A stretch of 64,000 bases of DNA from the NCBI RefSeq assembly GCF_026965555.1, contig NZ_CP114040.1:1054001-1118000 (forward strand). Direction: 5' to 3'. Positions 17,988 to 26,593 of this stretch are shown one piece after another (the first letter of the stretch is position 1; each line of letters opens with the position of its first letter). The DNA comes from Nannocystis punicea. GTDB taxonomy: Bacteria > Myxococcota_A > Polyangia > Nannocystales > Nannocystaceae. Position numbers and translations under genes: made by a program. Below the pieces are notes generated by a model. The model saw only the letters and a program-made list of their open reading frames with translations, did not search any database and was not told the origin of the DNA.

Positions 17988-18584
17988 ATGATCAAACGAC
18001 TCCATTATTTCCTCATGATCGGTGTGCTGGTCGCCTGCGGCTCGGAGCCGAGCGGCGAGACCGACACCGACGCGGGCACCGGAACCGACACGGTCGCCGG
18101 CACCGACAGCGACAGCGGCACCGACGCGCTCACCCCCGAGGAAGCCGAGATCTGCGCGTGCCTGGACGACGGCAGCTGCGGCGCCGAGCTGTGCCCCAGC
18201 GTCGGCAACAGCTGCCCCGAGGAAGGTTGCAGCCCGGAGGAGTCGCTCGTCGACGAGGGCCTCGAGTGCGCCCTCACGGCCCTGCGCGACCGCACCCCCG
18301 GCAAGATCGGCTGGTTCGACTCGTCGTTCGGCGGTCAGTTCAGCGATCGCACCGCCGTATACATCCGCGCCGACGCCACCGCGGTGGTCGAGCGCTCCGG
18401 GGACCAGGACCTGGAGTCCAGCCGCGGGCCTCACACGCTGCATCCGCTCAAGGAGCCGGAGTACTACGACGGCTGCCTGGCGATGACCGCGGCGCAGGAT
18501 CGGCTGAATTGCCTCGAGGACGGTCTGGGCGAGGAGACCGCGGTCTGCAAGCCGTATATGTCGGTGGAGGGCGGCGGGATCTAG
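17988..18584 (+). CDS. Lipoprotein with Asp/Thr/Gly linker, unknown function
   Basis: 198 residues from the ATG at 17988. The signal peptide ends LVAC (Cys17). A short Thr-Asp-Gly linker (residues about 22-47) is followed by a Cys-rich segment (EICACLDDGSCGAELCPSVG) and a globular C-terminal part with further Cys. The longer frame beginning at 17910 is not preferred because it would bury the signal peptide. It should be a surface-anchored, disulfide-bonded protein. No family is recognised. It converges on the selenoprotein gene. Confidence 0.8.
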   Translation: MIKRLHYFLMIGVLVACGSEPSGETDTDAGTGTDTVAGTDSDSGTDALTPEEAEICACLDDGSCGAELCPSVGNSCPEEGCSPEESLVDEGLECALTALRDRTPGKIGWFDSSFGGQFSDRTAVYIRADATAVVERSGDQDLESSRGPHTLHPLKEPEYYDGCLAMTAAQDRLNCLEDGLGEETAVCKPYMSVEGGGI

Positions 18585-18653
18585 CAATGGACGGGCGACG
18601 CCGCCGCGTCGACGACGCCGACGCGGCGAGGCGAGGAGCGTCGAGGGCGTCGC

Positions 18654-19199
18654 TCACATCTCGGCGGCGTCGAGGAGCATGCCCTTCAGCGCCTCGTACT
18701 CGCCCATCCGCGACAGGTCGTGCTCGGTCAGGTTGAACACGCCGACGGGCGCGCCGTCGCGATCGAGGATGACCACGTCGCGGTAGACCACCTCCCACCG
18801 GGCCCAGGCGTCGACGTCGGCGACGTCCTGGAGGAGCGGGATGACGCGGCCGGCGACGATCTGGGGCACCCCGGATTCGTAGCCGACGCCGTTGACGCCG
18901 AGCAGCGCGATCCCCAGGTCGGGGAACTCGCCGTCGAGCTCGAGCTGCAGGTCGTTCAGGTAGCCGAACTGGCCACGGCAGTAGCCTCACGTGGCGTGCG
19001 CGAAGTACCAGCCGGACACCGACCCCGCGTAGTCCCTGGGGCCGCGCGGCTGATCGTGGGTCGCAGAGTCGGGGTTCACGTCGACGAGCGTCCAGTCGGG
19101 CGCCGGCCCGCCCGTCTCGCCGGTGGCCGTGTTCGGGGCCTCTTCGCTGCAGCCCGCGAGCGCGAGCGCCCATAGGAGGAGGGGTGTTCGTGGCTTCAC
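18654..19199 (-). CDS. Predicted selenocysteine-containing thioredoxin-like lipoprotein (in-frame TGA)
   Basis: One continuous frame runs from GTG 19199 to TGA 18654, with a single internal TGA at 18987-18989. With that codon read as Sec, the protein has 181 residues: a lipobox LAGC (Cys17), a linker, then a thioredoxin/peroxiredoxin-type core. The TGA is residue 71 in AHAT-Sec-GYC-RGQFGYL, a UxxC redox motif. After it, coding quality is unchanged (LGIALLGVNGVG, then VVYRDVVILDRDGAPVGVFN, typical of redoxins). Just after the TGA the RNA can form GUGGCC-AGUUC-GGCUAC, a six-pair hairpin with GU in its loop, as in bacterial SECIS elements. It probably acts as a periplasmic thiol/selenol oxidoreductase. 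If TGA is a real stop, only a 70-residue stub is made. Confidence 0.75.
18959..18989 (-). promoter_or_regulatory. Candidate bacterial SECIS hairpin after the in-frame TGA
   Basis: Starting 11 bases after the TGA, GUGGCC pairs with GGCUAC around the loop AGUUC (one G-U pair). Bacterial SECIS elements lie directly 3' of the UGA with a GU in the apical loop, recognised by SelB. The pairing is visible; function is inferred. Confidence 0.5.
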
Positions 19200-19270
19200 C
19201 GCTCCAGCCTAGCATCGTTCGTCGCGCGCGCGGGGCCGGCGAGCATCTGAACTTCTGGACAGGATGACTT

Positions 19271-19293
19271 CGCCTCCCGGCGAGCGGGAGGCG
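19271..19293. terminator. Strong hairpin after the multihaem cytochrome gene
   Basis: CGCCTCCCG-GCGAG-CGGGAGGCG is a perfect nine-pair stem with a five-base loop. On the minus strand it follows the cytochrome stop and the adjacent CATG unit, and precedes the selenoprotein gene. It is a good candidate to end cytochrome transcription, although no U-tract follows. Confidence 0.45.
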
Positions 19294-19309
19294 CCGCCCG
19301 AAATATTCG

Positions 19310-19332
19310 TACATGTCCTCATGGACATGTCC
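19310..19332. repeat. CATG-family repeat directly after the cytochrome stop
   Basis: CATG at 19312 and 19326 are 14 bases apart. ACATGTCC-TCAT-GGACATGT is a perfect eight-pair stem with a four-base loop, beginning about 10 bases after the stop codon at 19343. Confidence 0.75.
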
Positions 19333-19342
19333 TGTCGGCGGC

Positions 19343-21115
19343 TCACAGGCCGCTGCTGGGGTGCGTCTTGTGGCACGACGACGTGCACTGGGAGAACGAC
19401 TCGGCCTGCCCGCCGACGTAGATGCTGCTCACCGGCCCGAACGCGGTGACGTGGCTCTGCGGGTAGCTCGTATGGCACGACAGGCACGCCGACTTGCTGG
19501 TCCGCTGGATGCTCGCGGCGGTCAGGTGGCAGGTGTCGCACTGCTTGACCTCGGCGTCGAAGCGGTTCGAGCGCGAGTGGATGAAGTGCACGCGCGTGTG
19601 GATCGGCGCGTCGTACTCGACCCCGAGCGGGGCGTGGCAGCCGTAGCAGGTGCCGCGGTTGGGGTTGCGGTGCAGCACCGCCGAGAGCGAGCCGCCCTCG
19701 GTGTGGCACGTCTGACAGTTGCCGGTCTCGAGCGTCTTCGAGGTCGGCGCGGCGGTGCCGACCTGGACCTCGATCGTGCGGGTGAAGGCGAGGTCCTCGC
19801 CGTGGTAGACGCGGCGCGCCTTGGTGGTCAGGCGGTAGGTCCCGGGCGGGGCGTTCGCGGGCAGCTGCACGGAGAAGGTGTCGCTGCCGGGCTCGGCCCA
19901 GCCGAGGTGCTGCGGGTCGAAGGCGCCGCCGAACACGCCGTCGGTGGTCGGGAACACCTTCCACACGTCGAACAGGCCGTCCTGCTCGAGCGTCGCGACT
20001 TGCTGCACGTCCTCGGTCAAGATCTGCTCGAGCGGGACGATGCTGTGGATCGGCCGGACGTTCTGCGCCGGGCCCATGAAGTGGGCGATGAAGGTGCGCT
20101 CGCGGTGCTTGCGGCGCCAGAACACCCACGTCGGGTCGAAGAAGCCCTGGTAATACTGGAAGCCGGCTTCATTAGCGCCGAAGATGACGTCGTTGTAGCT
20201 CGGGAGCGAGCCCTCGGGGTGGAGGCGGTTGCCCTCGCCGTCGCGCAGGGTCACGCGGAAGGTCAGCTCCTGGCCCGGCAGGAACCACCCGTCCGGCCCC
20301 GGCGGCGTCAGGACGTCGACGTCGATCTGGAAGCCGTAGGCGTACTCCGGGTCGGTCTCCTGCTCGACCGGGATCACCCAGCGCTGCAGCGGGTTGGCGG
20401 TCCAGCGCAGCTCGAGCGCCGCGGTCGCCGGGTGCAGCGCGAACGACGGCGTCTGCTTGAGCGCGTTGCGCAGCTCGACGACCGCCTCCTCCTCGAACTG
20501 CGTCGACCCCGTACAGTCGCTCGGCGTGGCGCAGCCGAGGGTCCGCTGGATCGCCCGCAGGCGGCGGACGAAGAAGTGGTCGCTCGCGCGGCGCTGGCCG
20601 TCGCTGCCGATCGACATCGTGATCGGCAGGCCGATCGGGTGGCCGTCGTCGTCGAGCTGGCCGAGCAAGATCAAGCTCGGCAGGGTCATCCACAGCGCGC
20701 CCTGGTAGAAGCGGCTGCGCGTGTACTTGCCCTCGGCGTCGGGCAGCTGCGCGGTCTCCTGCTCGACGAAGTGGGTCCCGAGCCACGGCGCGTGGGCGAA
20801 GTCGCCGCTGTGCGCGAGGCCCTTCACGCCCTCGTCGACGGCGCTCGTCACCACGGTGCTGATATCGATCTGCTCGAGGAAGAACCGCGCGCCCGCGTGC
20901 AACCGCAGCGGCGCGGAGGTCCCGTTCTTGAGGTCGATCGCCAGGCCGATCGGCTCCGCGTCGTCGTCGTCGCCGCCGCCCCACGGCACGCCGAAGAGCT
21001 CCGGCTCCGGCTGCGCCGCCGTCTGCTCGTCACAACCCAGCATCGCGGCGCCGAAGAGCGCCGCAGCCCGCAATGTCTTGACCGTACCCACGCTCCCGCG
21101 TCCACGCTCCAACAT
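19343..21115 (-). CDS. Five-haem c-type cytochrome lipoprotein
   Basis: 590 residues from the ATG at 21115, supported by GAGGTG upstream. The lipobox is MLGC (Cys28). The first 440 residues are beta-rich with no haem. The C-terminal 125 residues hold five haem sites: CQTCH (467), CYGCH (490), CDTCH (526), CLSCH (544) and a CX3CH variant, CTSSCH (577). Many extra His residues (for example HTRVHFIHSRSN) could serve as distal ligands. This fits an outer-surface electron carrier related to multihaem cytochromes of the OmcA/MtrC or doubled-CXXCH kind. Partners are not encoded next to it; the redox lipoprotein downstream on the same strand may share a surface redox role, but that is inference. Confidence 0.9.
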   Translation of the reverse strand: MLERGRGSVGTVKTLRAAALFGAAMLGCDEQTAAQPEPELFGVPWGGGDDDDAEPIGLAIDLKNGTSAPLRLHAGARFFLEQIDISTVVTSAVDEGVKGLAHSGDFAHAPWLGTHFVEQETAQLPDAEGKYTRSRFYQGALWMTLPSLILLGQLDDDGHPIGLPITMSIGSDGQRRASDHFFVRRLRAIQRTLGCATPSDCTGSTQFEEEAVVELRNALKQTPSFALHPATAALELRWTANPLQRWVIPVEQETDPEYAYGFQIDVDVLTPPGPDGWFLPGQELTFRVTLRDGEGNRLHPEGSLPSYNDVIFGANEAGFQYYQGFFDPTWVFWRRKHRERTFIAHFMGPAQNVRPIHSIVPLEQILTEDVQQVATLEQDGLFDVWKVFPTTDGVFGGAFDPQHLGWAEPGSDTFSVQLPANAPPGTYRLTTKARRVYHGEDLAFTRTIEVQVGTAAPTSKTLETGNCQTCHTEGGSLSAVLHRNPNRGTCYGCHAPLGVEYDAPIHTRVHFIHSRSNRFDAEVKQCDTCHLTAASIQRTSKSACLSCHTSYPQSHVTAFGPVSSIYVGGQAESFSQCTSSCHKTHPSSGL

Positions 21116-21216
21116 GATGCACCTCGATCATCGCCACGATAGGCGATGCTCGTCGCGCGACGCCACCTCCGCGGAGCGAGACAGGGTGCTGCGGCGATGT
21201 GCCGCGTGGTTGCACC

Positions 21217-22323
21217 TCAGCCCAGGTTGCGAATCGCCGACTGCAGCGCCGCCTCGAGCGTGCCGAACGCGCTCACTCCAGCGAGCGGCGCATTGATGGC
21301 GACGAGCGTCGCCGACATGCGCGGGGAGATACCCGAGAGCAGACAGCCGGCGCCGAGCAGTCGGGCCGCGCTGACGATTCGTAGCAGGTTGGCGGCGGCG
21401 GACTCGTCGAGCGCGTCGGCGCCGGTGAGGTCGAGGATGACGTAGCGCGCGTGGGTCTGGGAGATCCGCGCGAGCAGGTTCTCGGTCATGCGGGCGACGC
21501 GTTCGCCGTCGACGGGGCCGACGATCGGCAGCGCGACGATGCCGGGCCACACTTGCAGGATCGGTGTCGACAATTCGGAGATCGCCTGCTCCTGGCGCTC
21601 GATCAGCTCGAGCTTGGCGCGCAGCTCGTCCTCGACGCGCTGGCGCTCCGTGATCTCCTCGCGCAGGCGGGTCTCGACGCGCTGGCGCTCGCGGACCTCG
21701 TCGCGCACGCGGGCGAGCGCGTTGCGCAGGTCCTCGCGCGTGGCCGACTCGGTGTCGACGATCGCGGCCAGCCGCGCGGCGTAGGTCTGCTCGGTCGGCG
21801 TCACCTCGAACTCGTCGTAGGCGTCGCCGCGGGCGGTGAAGCTGGTCTGCACGATCTGGCACGGGACCCCGAAGATCCGCTCGGTGTAGCCCGCGAGCTT
21901 GCCGGCGATCGACCAGGTGCCCCAGTCGACGCCGAGGGCCCGCTGATAGATGCCCTCCCAGCTCTGCTTCACGCGGTAGCGGGCCCGCTTGGCCTCGCGG
22001 TCGAGCTCGACCAGCTCGTACTCGCCGAGGCCGACCGTGCGCATCGCCCGGCCGACGAACGAGAGGCCCTCCTCGACGGTCGGCATGCGCTGGATGATGT
22101 CGCGCCACTCGCCCTCGGTGCTCTCGCGGCCGGACCCCTCCAGCGCCAGGTTGAAGCGCTCGGTGCCCAGGATGCGCTGCAGGCCGTTCATGAAGCCCGC
22201 CATCGTCGTCTCGGTCCACATCAACACGACCGGCTGGCCCCAGCACAGCATCAGCCCGCGCTCGAAGTCCCACGAAAACTCGACGCCCTCCACCGTGATC
22301 GACGGGTCCTGCAGCTCTGCCAT
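21217..22323 (-). CDS. RsbR-like protein: sensory N-terminal domain, coiled coil, STAS domain
   Basis: 368 residues from the ATG at 22323. Residues about 1-190 form a globular sensory region similar in layout to the DUF2378 family of myxobacteria (GLMLCWGQPVVLMW, then ALGVDWGTWSIAGKL). A coiled coil (about 195-245) repeats ERQRVE. The last 120 residues are a STAS domain (GIVALPIVGPVDGERV, then ARYVILDLTGADALDESAA), as in RsbR/RsbS stressosome proteins. STAS domains here are usually phosphorylated by a switch kinase, and the DLTG motif is in place. It probably signals stress or redox state to a partner-switch system. A second STAS protein lies at 61152. No kinase of the RsbT type is adjacent. 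Confidence 0.85.
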   Translation of the reverse strand: MAELQDPSITVEGVEFSWDFERGLMLCWGQPVVLMWTETTMAGFMNGLQRILGTERFNLALEGSGRESTEGEWRDIIQRMPTVEEGLSFVGRAMRTVGLGEYELVELDREAKRARYRVKQSWEGIYQRALGVDWGTWSIAGKLAGYTERIFGVPCQIVQTSFTARGDAYDEFEVTPTEQTYAARLAAIVDTESATREDLRNALARVRDEVRERQRVETRLREEITERQRVEDELRAKLELIERQEQAISELSTPILQVWPGIVALPIVGPVDGERVARMTENLLARISQTHARYVILDLTGADALDESAAANLLRIVSAARLLGAGCLLSGISPRMSATLVAINAPLAGVSAFGTLEAALQSAIRNLG

Positions 22324-22950
22324 CGGAGTGGATGATAGGAGCCGCCGTGAGAGCCTGGCAATCTTTCTTCGCCGCGCGGCCGCGACTCCACGCGACGCAG
22401 CGCACGCCGACGTCTCCCGCGGCCGGGTGGGCCGGCGACGCACGCGCCTTCGGGCGAGGGCGGCGCGCGCCGCGAGCGGCGATCCTCGCGAGCAGAAGTC
22501 GCTGCGGACATTCGCCGCAGACGGTGTGCGCAGGTCGTACGAGTCCCCCATGGTGCGGCGCGCGAACCCGCGGACGCGAGCGACCGGGCCCTGGCCGAGA
22601 TCTCGATGGCCCGACCTCCAACCCCGCGGGTCCGCGCCGGGCCCTGGGGGCTGGATACACGTTGTTCGGCTGCGTGGATCGGAGAATCCCTGACCGGTGG
22701 GGTCGAAGGGCCCATGGGGCATGATGGATGAGACATGTTCAGTAAGACATGTCCATGAAGACATGTCCATGAGGAGCTTCGATGTCGCTCGCTCGCCCGG
22801 CGTCGGCGGCGCTCGCCCACGAGTGAAGAGGAGCGCCGCCTCGCTCGGCGAGCGCCGCGCACCCGCGGGAGGGCCGCGGACTCCTACGACTCGTCGCGGT
22901 CGTTGGTCGTGCAATCGTCGGAGCATGTGCCCGCAATGTTGCGCGGGCCT
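22324..22950. other. Intergenic 627 bases with CATG array
   Basis: A long non-coding gap between the STAS gene start and the 3' end of the next minus-strand lipoprotein. The only structured element found is the four-anchor CATG array at 22720-22775. Open frames here are Arg-rich and unsupported. Confidence 0.55.
22720..22775. repeat. CATG array with four anchors in 14-base register
   Basis: CATG occurs at 22720, 22734, 22748 and 22762, each exactly 14 bases apart. The ten-base spacers tend toward pyrimidines on the left and purines on the right (for example TCCATGAAGA). It lies about 175 bases 3' of the lipoprotein stop at 22951. Confidence 0.8.
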
Positions 22951-23757
22951 TCAGCAGTCGGAGATGTGCAGGCCGGTGAACCAGGCGACGCGCGTCAGCG
23001 CGGCGCAGGCGAACTCGCGGCCGCTCGGCGAATCCAGGTAGCTGCGCACGCCTCGTGAGACCTCGGCCAGCGAGCCCTGGCCGGCGAGCGCGTGGAGCCG
23101 GCGACCGACGGCCTCGTCGTCGGCGAAGGCGAACGCGACGAGCTGGCCGGCTCGCAGCAGCGTGGGATCGGCGGGCAGGGCGGCGGCGCCGTTGATCCCG
23201 GTGCAGGTGAAGATCTCGACGGGGGCGTCCGCCGACGATTGCACCGGCCAGACATGGGCGGCGAGGTACGGCGAGAACTCGGCCCAGGGGATCGTGGCCT
23301 GCGGGGGCTCGCGCCGCGGCGGACAGTCGCGGCAAGCGAGGCCGCGGTCGGCGAGCTCGACGGCGACCGCCTGCCAGATCGCGCCGGAGAGCAGCGAGTC
23401 GGACCACACTGCGGCGTCGGCGAGCCGCTGGGCCTCCGCGGGGCGCGGCGGCGGGGAGCCGCCGGCGCGTTCGTAGAAGCGATCGTAGGCCGCGCCGGCG
23501 AGGAGCGACAGCGGGCGCAGGCGAGCGACGACCGCCCGGACCAGCGCCGCGGCGCCTCCGGACGCCGACGCGGGGTCGCAGGTGGCGTCGAACAGGAGCA
23601 GGCTCCACTGCCGCACTTCGGGCTCCCAGCGCGCGCAGGTGTGGCGGTCGAGCCCGGCGCGCAGAGCAGCCTCGGTCGTCGGCGATTCGTGCGAGCGGCC
23701 GGCGCAGGCGGCCGAGAGAATTACAAAGGCGAGGGAGAGCCGGGCCGTGAGCGCCAT
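22951..23757 (-). CDS. Lipoprotein of unknown function
   Basis: 268 residues. The signal peptide ends SAAC (Cys18 lipobox). The mature part is helical with scattered Cys, including CRDC and a terminal SDC. No repeat or catalytic motif is recognised. The sequence between residues 60 and 130 is Ala/Arg/Leu-rich and probably alpha-helical. A CATG array follows the gene. Codon use matches the neighbours. Confidence 0.8.
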   Translation of the reverse strand: MALTARLSLAFVILSAACAGRSHESPTTEAALRAGLDRHTCARWEPEVRQWSLLLFDATCDPASASGGAAALVRAVVARLRPLSLLAGAAYDRFYERAGGSPPPRPAEAQRLADAAVWSDSLLSGAIWQAVAVELADRGLACRDCPPRREPPQATIPWAEFSPYLAAHVWPVQSSADAPVEIFTCTGINGAAALPADPTLLRAGQLVAFAFADDEAVGRRLHALAGQGSLAEVSRGVRSYLDSPSGREFACAALTRVAWFTGLHISDC

Positions 23758-24006
23758 GCGGAGGGGGAGGAGACTCCGCGGCGATACGACCTATTTCGCG
23801 ACTTCTGCTTCTGTTAAAGAAAAAGAAGATGGGCGCAGGGGCCGGGCGGATCGGGAGCTCGCGGACGCCGGTGCCTGGCGAAGCCTTGAATGACGAGCGG
23901 GCGAAGGACGAATCATCGTACTCTCACGAGTGCTCGCCGCATCGACTCGTCGCATTCCGTCGCGGTCCGACGGCCTCCTCGCCGGGCCTGGCCGTCGAGG
24001 CACGCC

Positions 24007-24549
24007 TTACTCGTGGCGGACGGTGGCGAGTCGGGCCTTGACGGCGTCCCAGCTCGGGGGCTCGGTGGCGGTGGACTCGGTCCAGTGGGTGGTCTCCCAC
24101 CCACTGGTGTACTTCAGGCCGTTCTTGATCGCGGCGCTATGGACCTCGCCGAACACGAACTTCTTCCGCGCGGCCTCGTCGCGCCAGAGGGTCACGGTCC
24201 GCGCGCTGTGACAAGCCTCGGAGTAGGCGAAGCTGGCCCCGAGAAGGCCCTCGTGGGTGAACACATCCATCATCGGCGGGGCGTTGGAACTGACGACGGC
24301 GTCCCGGTTCTCGGGGGTGTGCCAACCCGCGGTGGTGGCGACGATGTGCGGCACGGGCAGTGGCGCGAGGAGGGCGCCGTTGTCATCGAAGGCGGGGCCC
24401 ATGAAGGGGATCAGCTCGAGGTCGTGCTCGTCGCAGGCCGCGAGTTCGGCGACGCTCGGCTCCTCGGCGTTGGTGGTCGTGCTGTCGCTGTCCTGGGACC
24501 CGCAGGCGACGAGGAGCGAGAGCGTGGAGAAGATGGCTCGGTGGGGCAT
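24007..24549 (-). CDS. Lipoprotein, possibly ABM/dimeric alpha-beta-barrel-like
   Basis: 180 residues from the ATG at 24549, with a lipobox LVAC (Cys16). After a short linker, the globular part contains TVTLWRDEAARKKFVFGEVHS and TSGWETTHWTES, a pattern like the core of dimeric alpha-beta barrel (antibiotic-biosynthesis monooxygenase-like) proteins, where Trp and His line a small pocket. The assignment is tentative and based on that stretch only. The longer frame to 24714 is not used because it overlaps the TfoX-like gene and hides the signal peptide. Confidence 0.7.
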   Translation of the reverse strand: MPHRAIFSTLSLLVACGSQDSDSTTTNAEEPSVAELAACDEHDLELIPFMGPAFDDNGALLAPLPVPHIVATTAGWHTPENRDAVVSSNAPPMMDVFTHEGLLGASFAYSEACHSARTVTLWRDEAARKKFVFGEVHSAAIKNGLKYTSGWETTHWTESTATEPPSWDAVKARLATVRHE

Positions 24550-24631
24550 CGCGGATCCAACACCGCGAGGGTCACAAAGTGTCACCCGGCGAATCCAGGT
24601 GGAACGCGAAGAGAACTTCGGAGCGGCTGTC

Positions 24632-25027
24632 CTAGCTCGCGGCCGTCCGCGCGCGCACCCGCGGTTTCGGGGGCTTCGTGCGGCGCGCCGGTCGCTTCGT
24701 CCGGGCGAACGCACTCGCTCCCGCGAGCCCGAGGGCGACCCACGCGTCGAGGTCGGCCTCGGCGGCGAAGCCCGGCGGGGCGACGTACACGAGGCCGCGT
24801 GACGGCCGGCCCGTGAAGTCGAACGGGCGAGCGTGCGGGCGCCGGAGCGCCGCGTCGGTGTCGGTCACGCGGATTATCAGATCGCTCCCGAGCACGCCCC
24901 AGGCGATGCTGCCGTCGAGCAGCAGCGCGACGCCTCCGAACATCTTGCGCTCGTCGATGTGCGCCTGCGGTCTCGCTCGCATCACGGCCGTCCGTAGCCG
25001 GGTCGCCACTCCGTGGTCGTAGGGCAT
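24632..25027 (-). CDS. TfoX N-terminal-domain protein
   Basis: 131 residues. The hallmark MFGGVALLLDGSIAWGVL near residue 29, with a following DLIIRV strand, is the TfoX_N fold (PF04993). Full-length TfoX/Sxy regulates competence in gamma-proteobacteria. Stand-alone N-terminal domains like this one are widespread and mostly uncharacterised. The C-terminal tail is Lys/Arg/Pro-rich (KRPARRTKPPKPRVRAR), suggesting nucleic-acid contact. The ATG at 25027 is the first in frame. Confidence 0.85.
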   Translation of the reverse strand: MPYDHGVATRLRTAVMRARPQAHIDERKMFGGVALLLDGSIAWGVLGSDLIIRVTDTDAALRRPHARPFDFTGRPSRGLVYVAPPGFAAEADLDAWVALGLAGASAFARTKRPARRTKPPKPRVRARTAAS

Positions 25028-25082
25028 CGTCGTCCTCCGTGCTTGCGAGAGTATCGCAATCGCCCGGCGCGACGGCTCGCGA

Positions 25083-26369
25083 TCAGGGCCCGGCGAGCAG
25101 CCACGGCCGGCCGTGCGCGAGGGCCAGGACGACCGAGCCGGCGAGGGCGAGGCCGCAGATCGCGGCGCAGATCCCGAACACGCGCGTCACCTCCGGTCGC
25201 GGCTGTTCGTCGCGCCAGATCCGCGTCTGGCCGAAGGTGATCGCCCGCGTGCCCACCAGAGCGGCGCCGACGAGCGCGCCGCCGACGTGACTCGCGAGGC
25301 TGATCCCGGGCAGCAGCGAGAAGAGCAGGTTGAGCCCGATCAGCGCCAGGAACGCGCCGCGCAGCTTCTCCGCGTGTTCGCCGGGCAGCAGTCGCGGCTC
25401 GCGGAGGGTGAGGAGAAGGATCGCCGCGGCGAGCCCGAACAGGCCGCCGGACGCGCCGACGACCACGACCGAGGGCGGCGTCACGAGGGCGGCGGCGAGC
25501 GAGCCGCCGAGCACCGACAGGGTGAACAGCACGACGAATCGGCGCGAGCCGAGCACGATCTCGGCGAAGTAGCAGAGAAACAGCAGCTGCAGGTTGCCGC
25601 CCAGGTGCTTGATGCCGGCGTGGACGAAGCCGCTCGAGAGCAGGCGCCAGTACTCGCCGAGCGCCAGGTCCTCGCCGCGGAGCCCGCCCATCCGGTGCAG
25701 CGTCTCGATGTGGGTGGTGTCGCCCCACCACGCCGCGAGCGCGAACATCGCGACGAGGAAGGTGCCGAGCGCGAGGGTCGCGGGGACGCGGCGGAGGTTC
25801 TCGAGCGCGCGCTCGAAGATCCTGTCGTCGGTCTCCTTGTGGAACTCGGCCGCGACGCGCAGGGCGATCGGGGCGATCTCGGGGTCGGAGAGCGGGGCCA
25901 GGACCTCCTGAAGTGCGTCGGCGAGTTCGGCGAAGTATGCGTCGCGGCGGCGGCGGTTGGTGACGATCGGCCAGGAGAAGCCCGCGAACATCGTCAAGAA
26001 GAGGAGGCCGAACAGCAGCGATTCAGGGTCGTCGTCCCGGAGGAAGCTGGCCGGCAGGAGCAGCGCCGCCATCACGAAGGTCAACGCCATGATCGCGCCG
26101 GCGCTGCCGCGCAGGACCGTGCCGGCGTAGTCGATCGTGACGTCCGTCCCGTCCTCCGTGCGTACGAGGCGTACGCGCGCCCCCGCGACCCACTCGGCGC
26201 GCTCCGAATGGCGCTGTGCGGTGCGCAGGAGGTGAAAGCCCCGCGCCCTGACGCGGTCGAGGCGGACCCTCGCCACGCGGTCGTTCGGGCCGGCGAGCTT
26301 GAGCTGGACGAACTGGAGGATCTGTTCCGGCGAGGCGGCGACGCGGAAGGTGCGGCGCAGTGTTGTCAT
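25083..26369 (-). CDS. Rhomboid-family intramembrane serine protease with extra N-terminal domain
   Basis: 428 residues. Residues 1-140 form a soluble region with two hydrophobic segments (about 90-135). A rhomboid core follows: HAGIKHLGGNL (250-260, the HxxxxHxxxN loop), GASGG with catalytic Ser307 and the partner His361 (SHVGG). Six or more hydrophobic helices are visible. Rhomboids cut membrane proteins within the bilayer, and the full catalytic set is present here, so the enzyme should be active. The soluble N-terminal part is not a known rhomboid add-on to me and may select substrates. The C-terminus ends with one further helix. Confidence 0.9.
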   Translation of the reverse strand: MTTLRRTFRVAASPEQILQFVQLKLAGPNDRVARVRLDRVRARGFHLLRTAQRHSERAEWVAGARVRLVRTEDGTDVTIDYAGTVLRGSAGAIMALTFVMAALLLPASFLRDDDPESLLFGLLFLTMFAGFSWPIVTNRRRRDAYFAELADALQEVLAPLSDPEIAPIALRVAAEFHKETDDRIFERALENLRRVPATLALGTFLVAMFALAAWWGDTTHIETLHRMGGLRGEDLALGEYWRLLSSGFVHAGIKHLGGNLQLLFLCYFAEIVLGSRRFVVLFTLSVLGGSLAAALVTPPSVVVVGASGGLFGLAAAILLLTLREPRLLPGEHAEKLRGAFLALIGLNLLFSLLPGISLASHVGGALVGAALVGTRAITFGQTRIWRDEQPRPEVTRVFGICAAICGLALAGSVVLALAHGRPWLLAGP

Positions 26370-26555
26370 CTGCTCGTGGTTGCGTCACCCGCGTGCGAAT
26401 GGATCTCGCAGTTCGCCGCAACGCGGCCGCGGTGTGGGCCAGGCCCGGACATTCGCGCCGGGTCTCGTCGGCGAGCTCACTCGAGGCGTTCGAAACCGAA
26501 CCCGGCGCTGTCGATGCCGATCGCGCGAAGGGATCTGTCTTCAGAAGAAACACAC

Positions 26556-26580
26556 GACATGTCTTTTAAGACATCTATAT
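26556..26580. repeat. CATG-family repeat directly after the EF-Tu-like gene
   Basis: CATG at 26558 and CATC at 26572, 14 bases apart; ATGTCTT-TT-AAGACAT forms a seven-pair stem. It lies about 15-35 bases after the minus-strand stop at 26594, in AT-rich sequence unusual for the window. Confidence 0.65.
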
Positions 26581-26593
26581 GTTTAAATAGAAG

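Noticed and set aside
22732..22790. Small coding gene over the CATG array
   Set aside because: The ATGs in the array come from CATG anchors; none has a ribosome site or a conserved frame.
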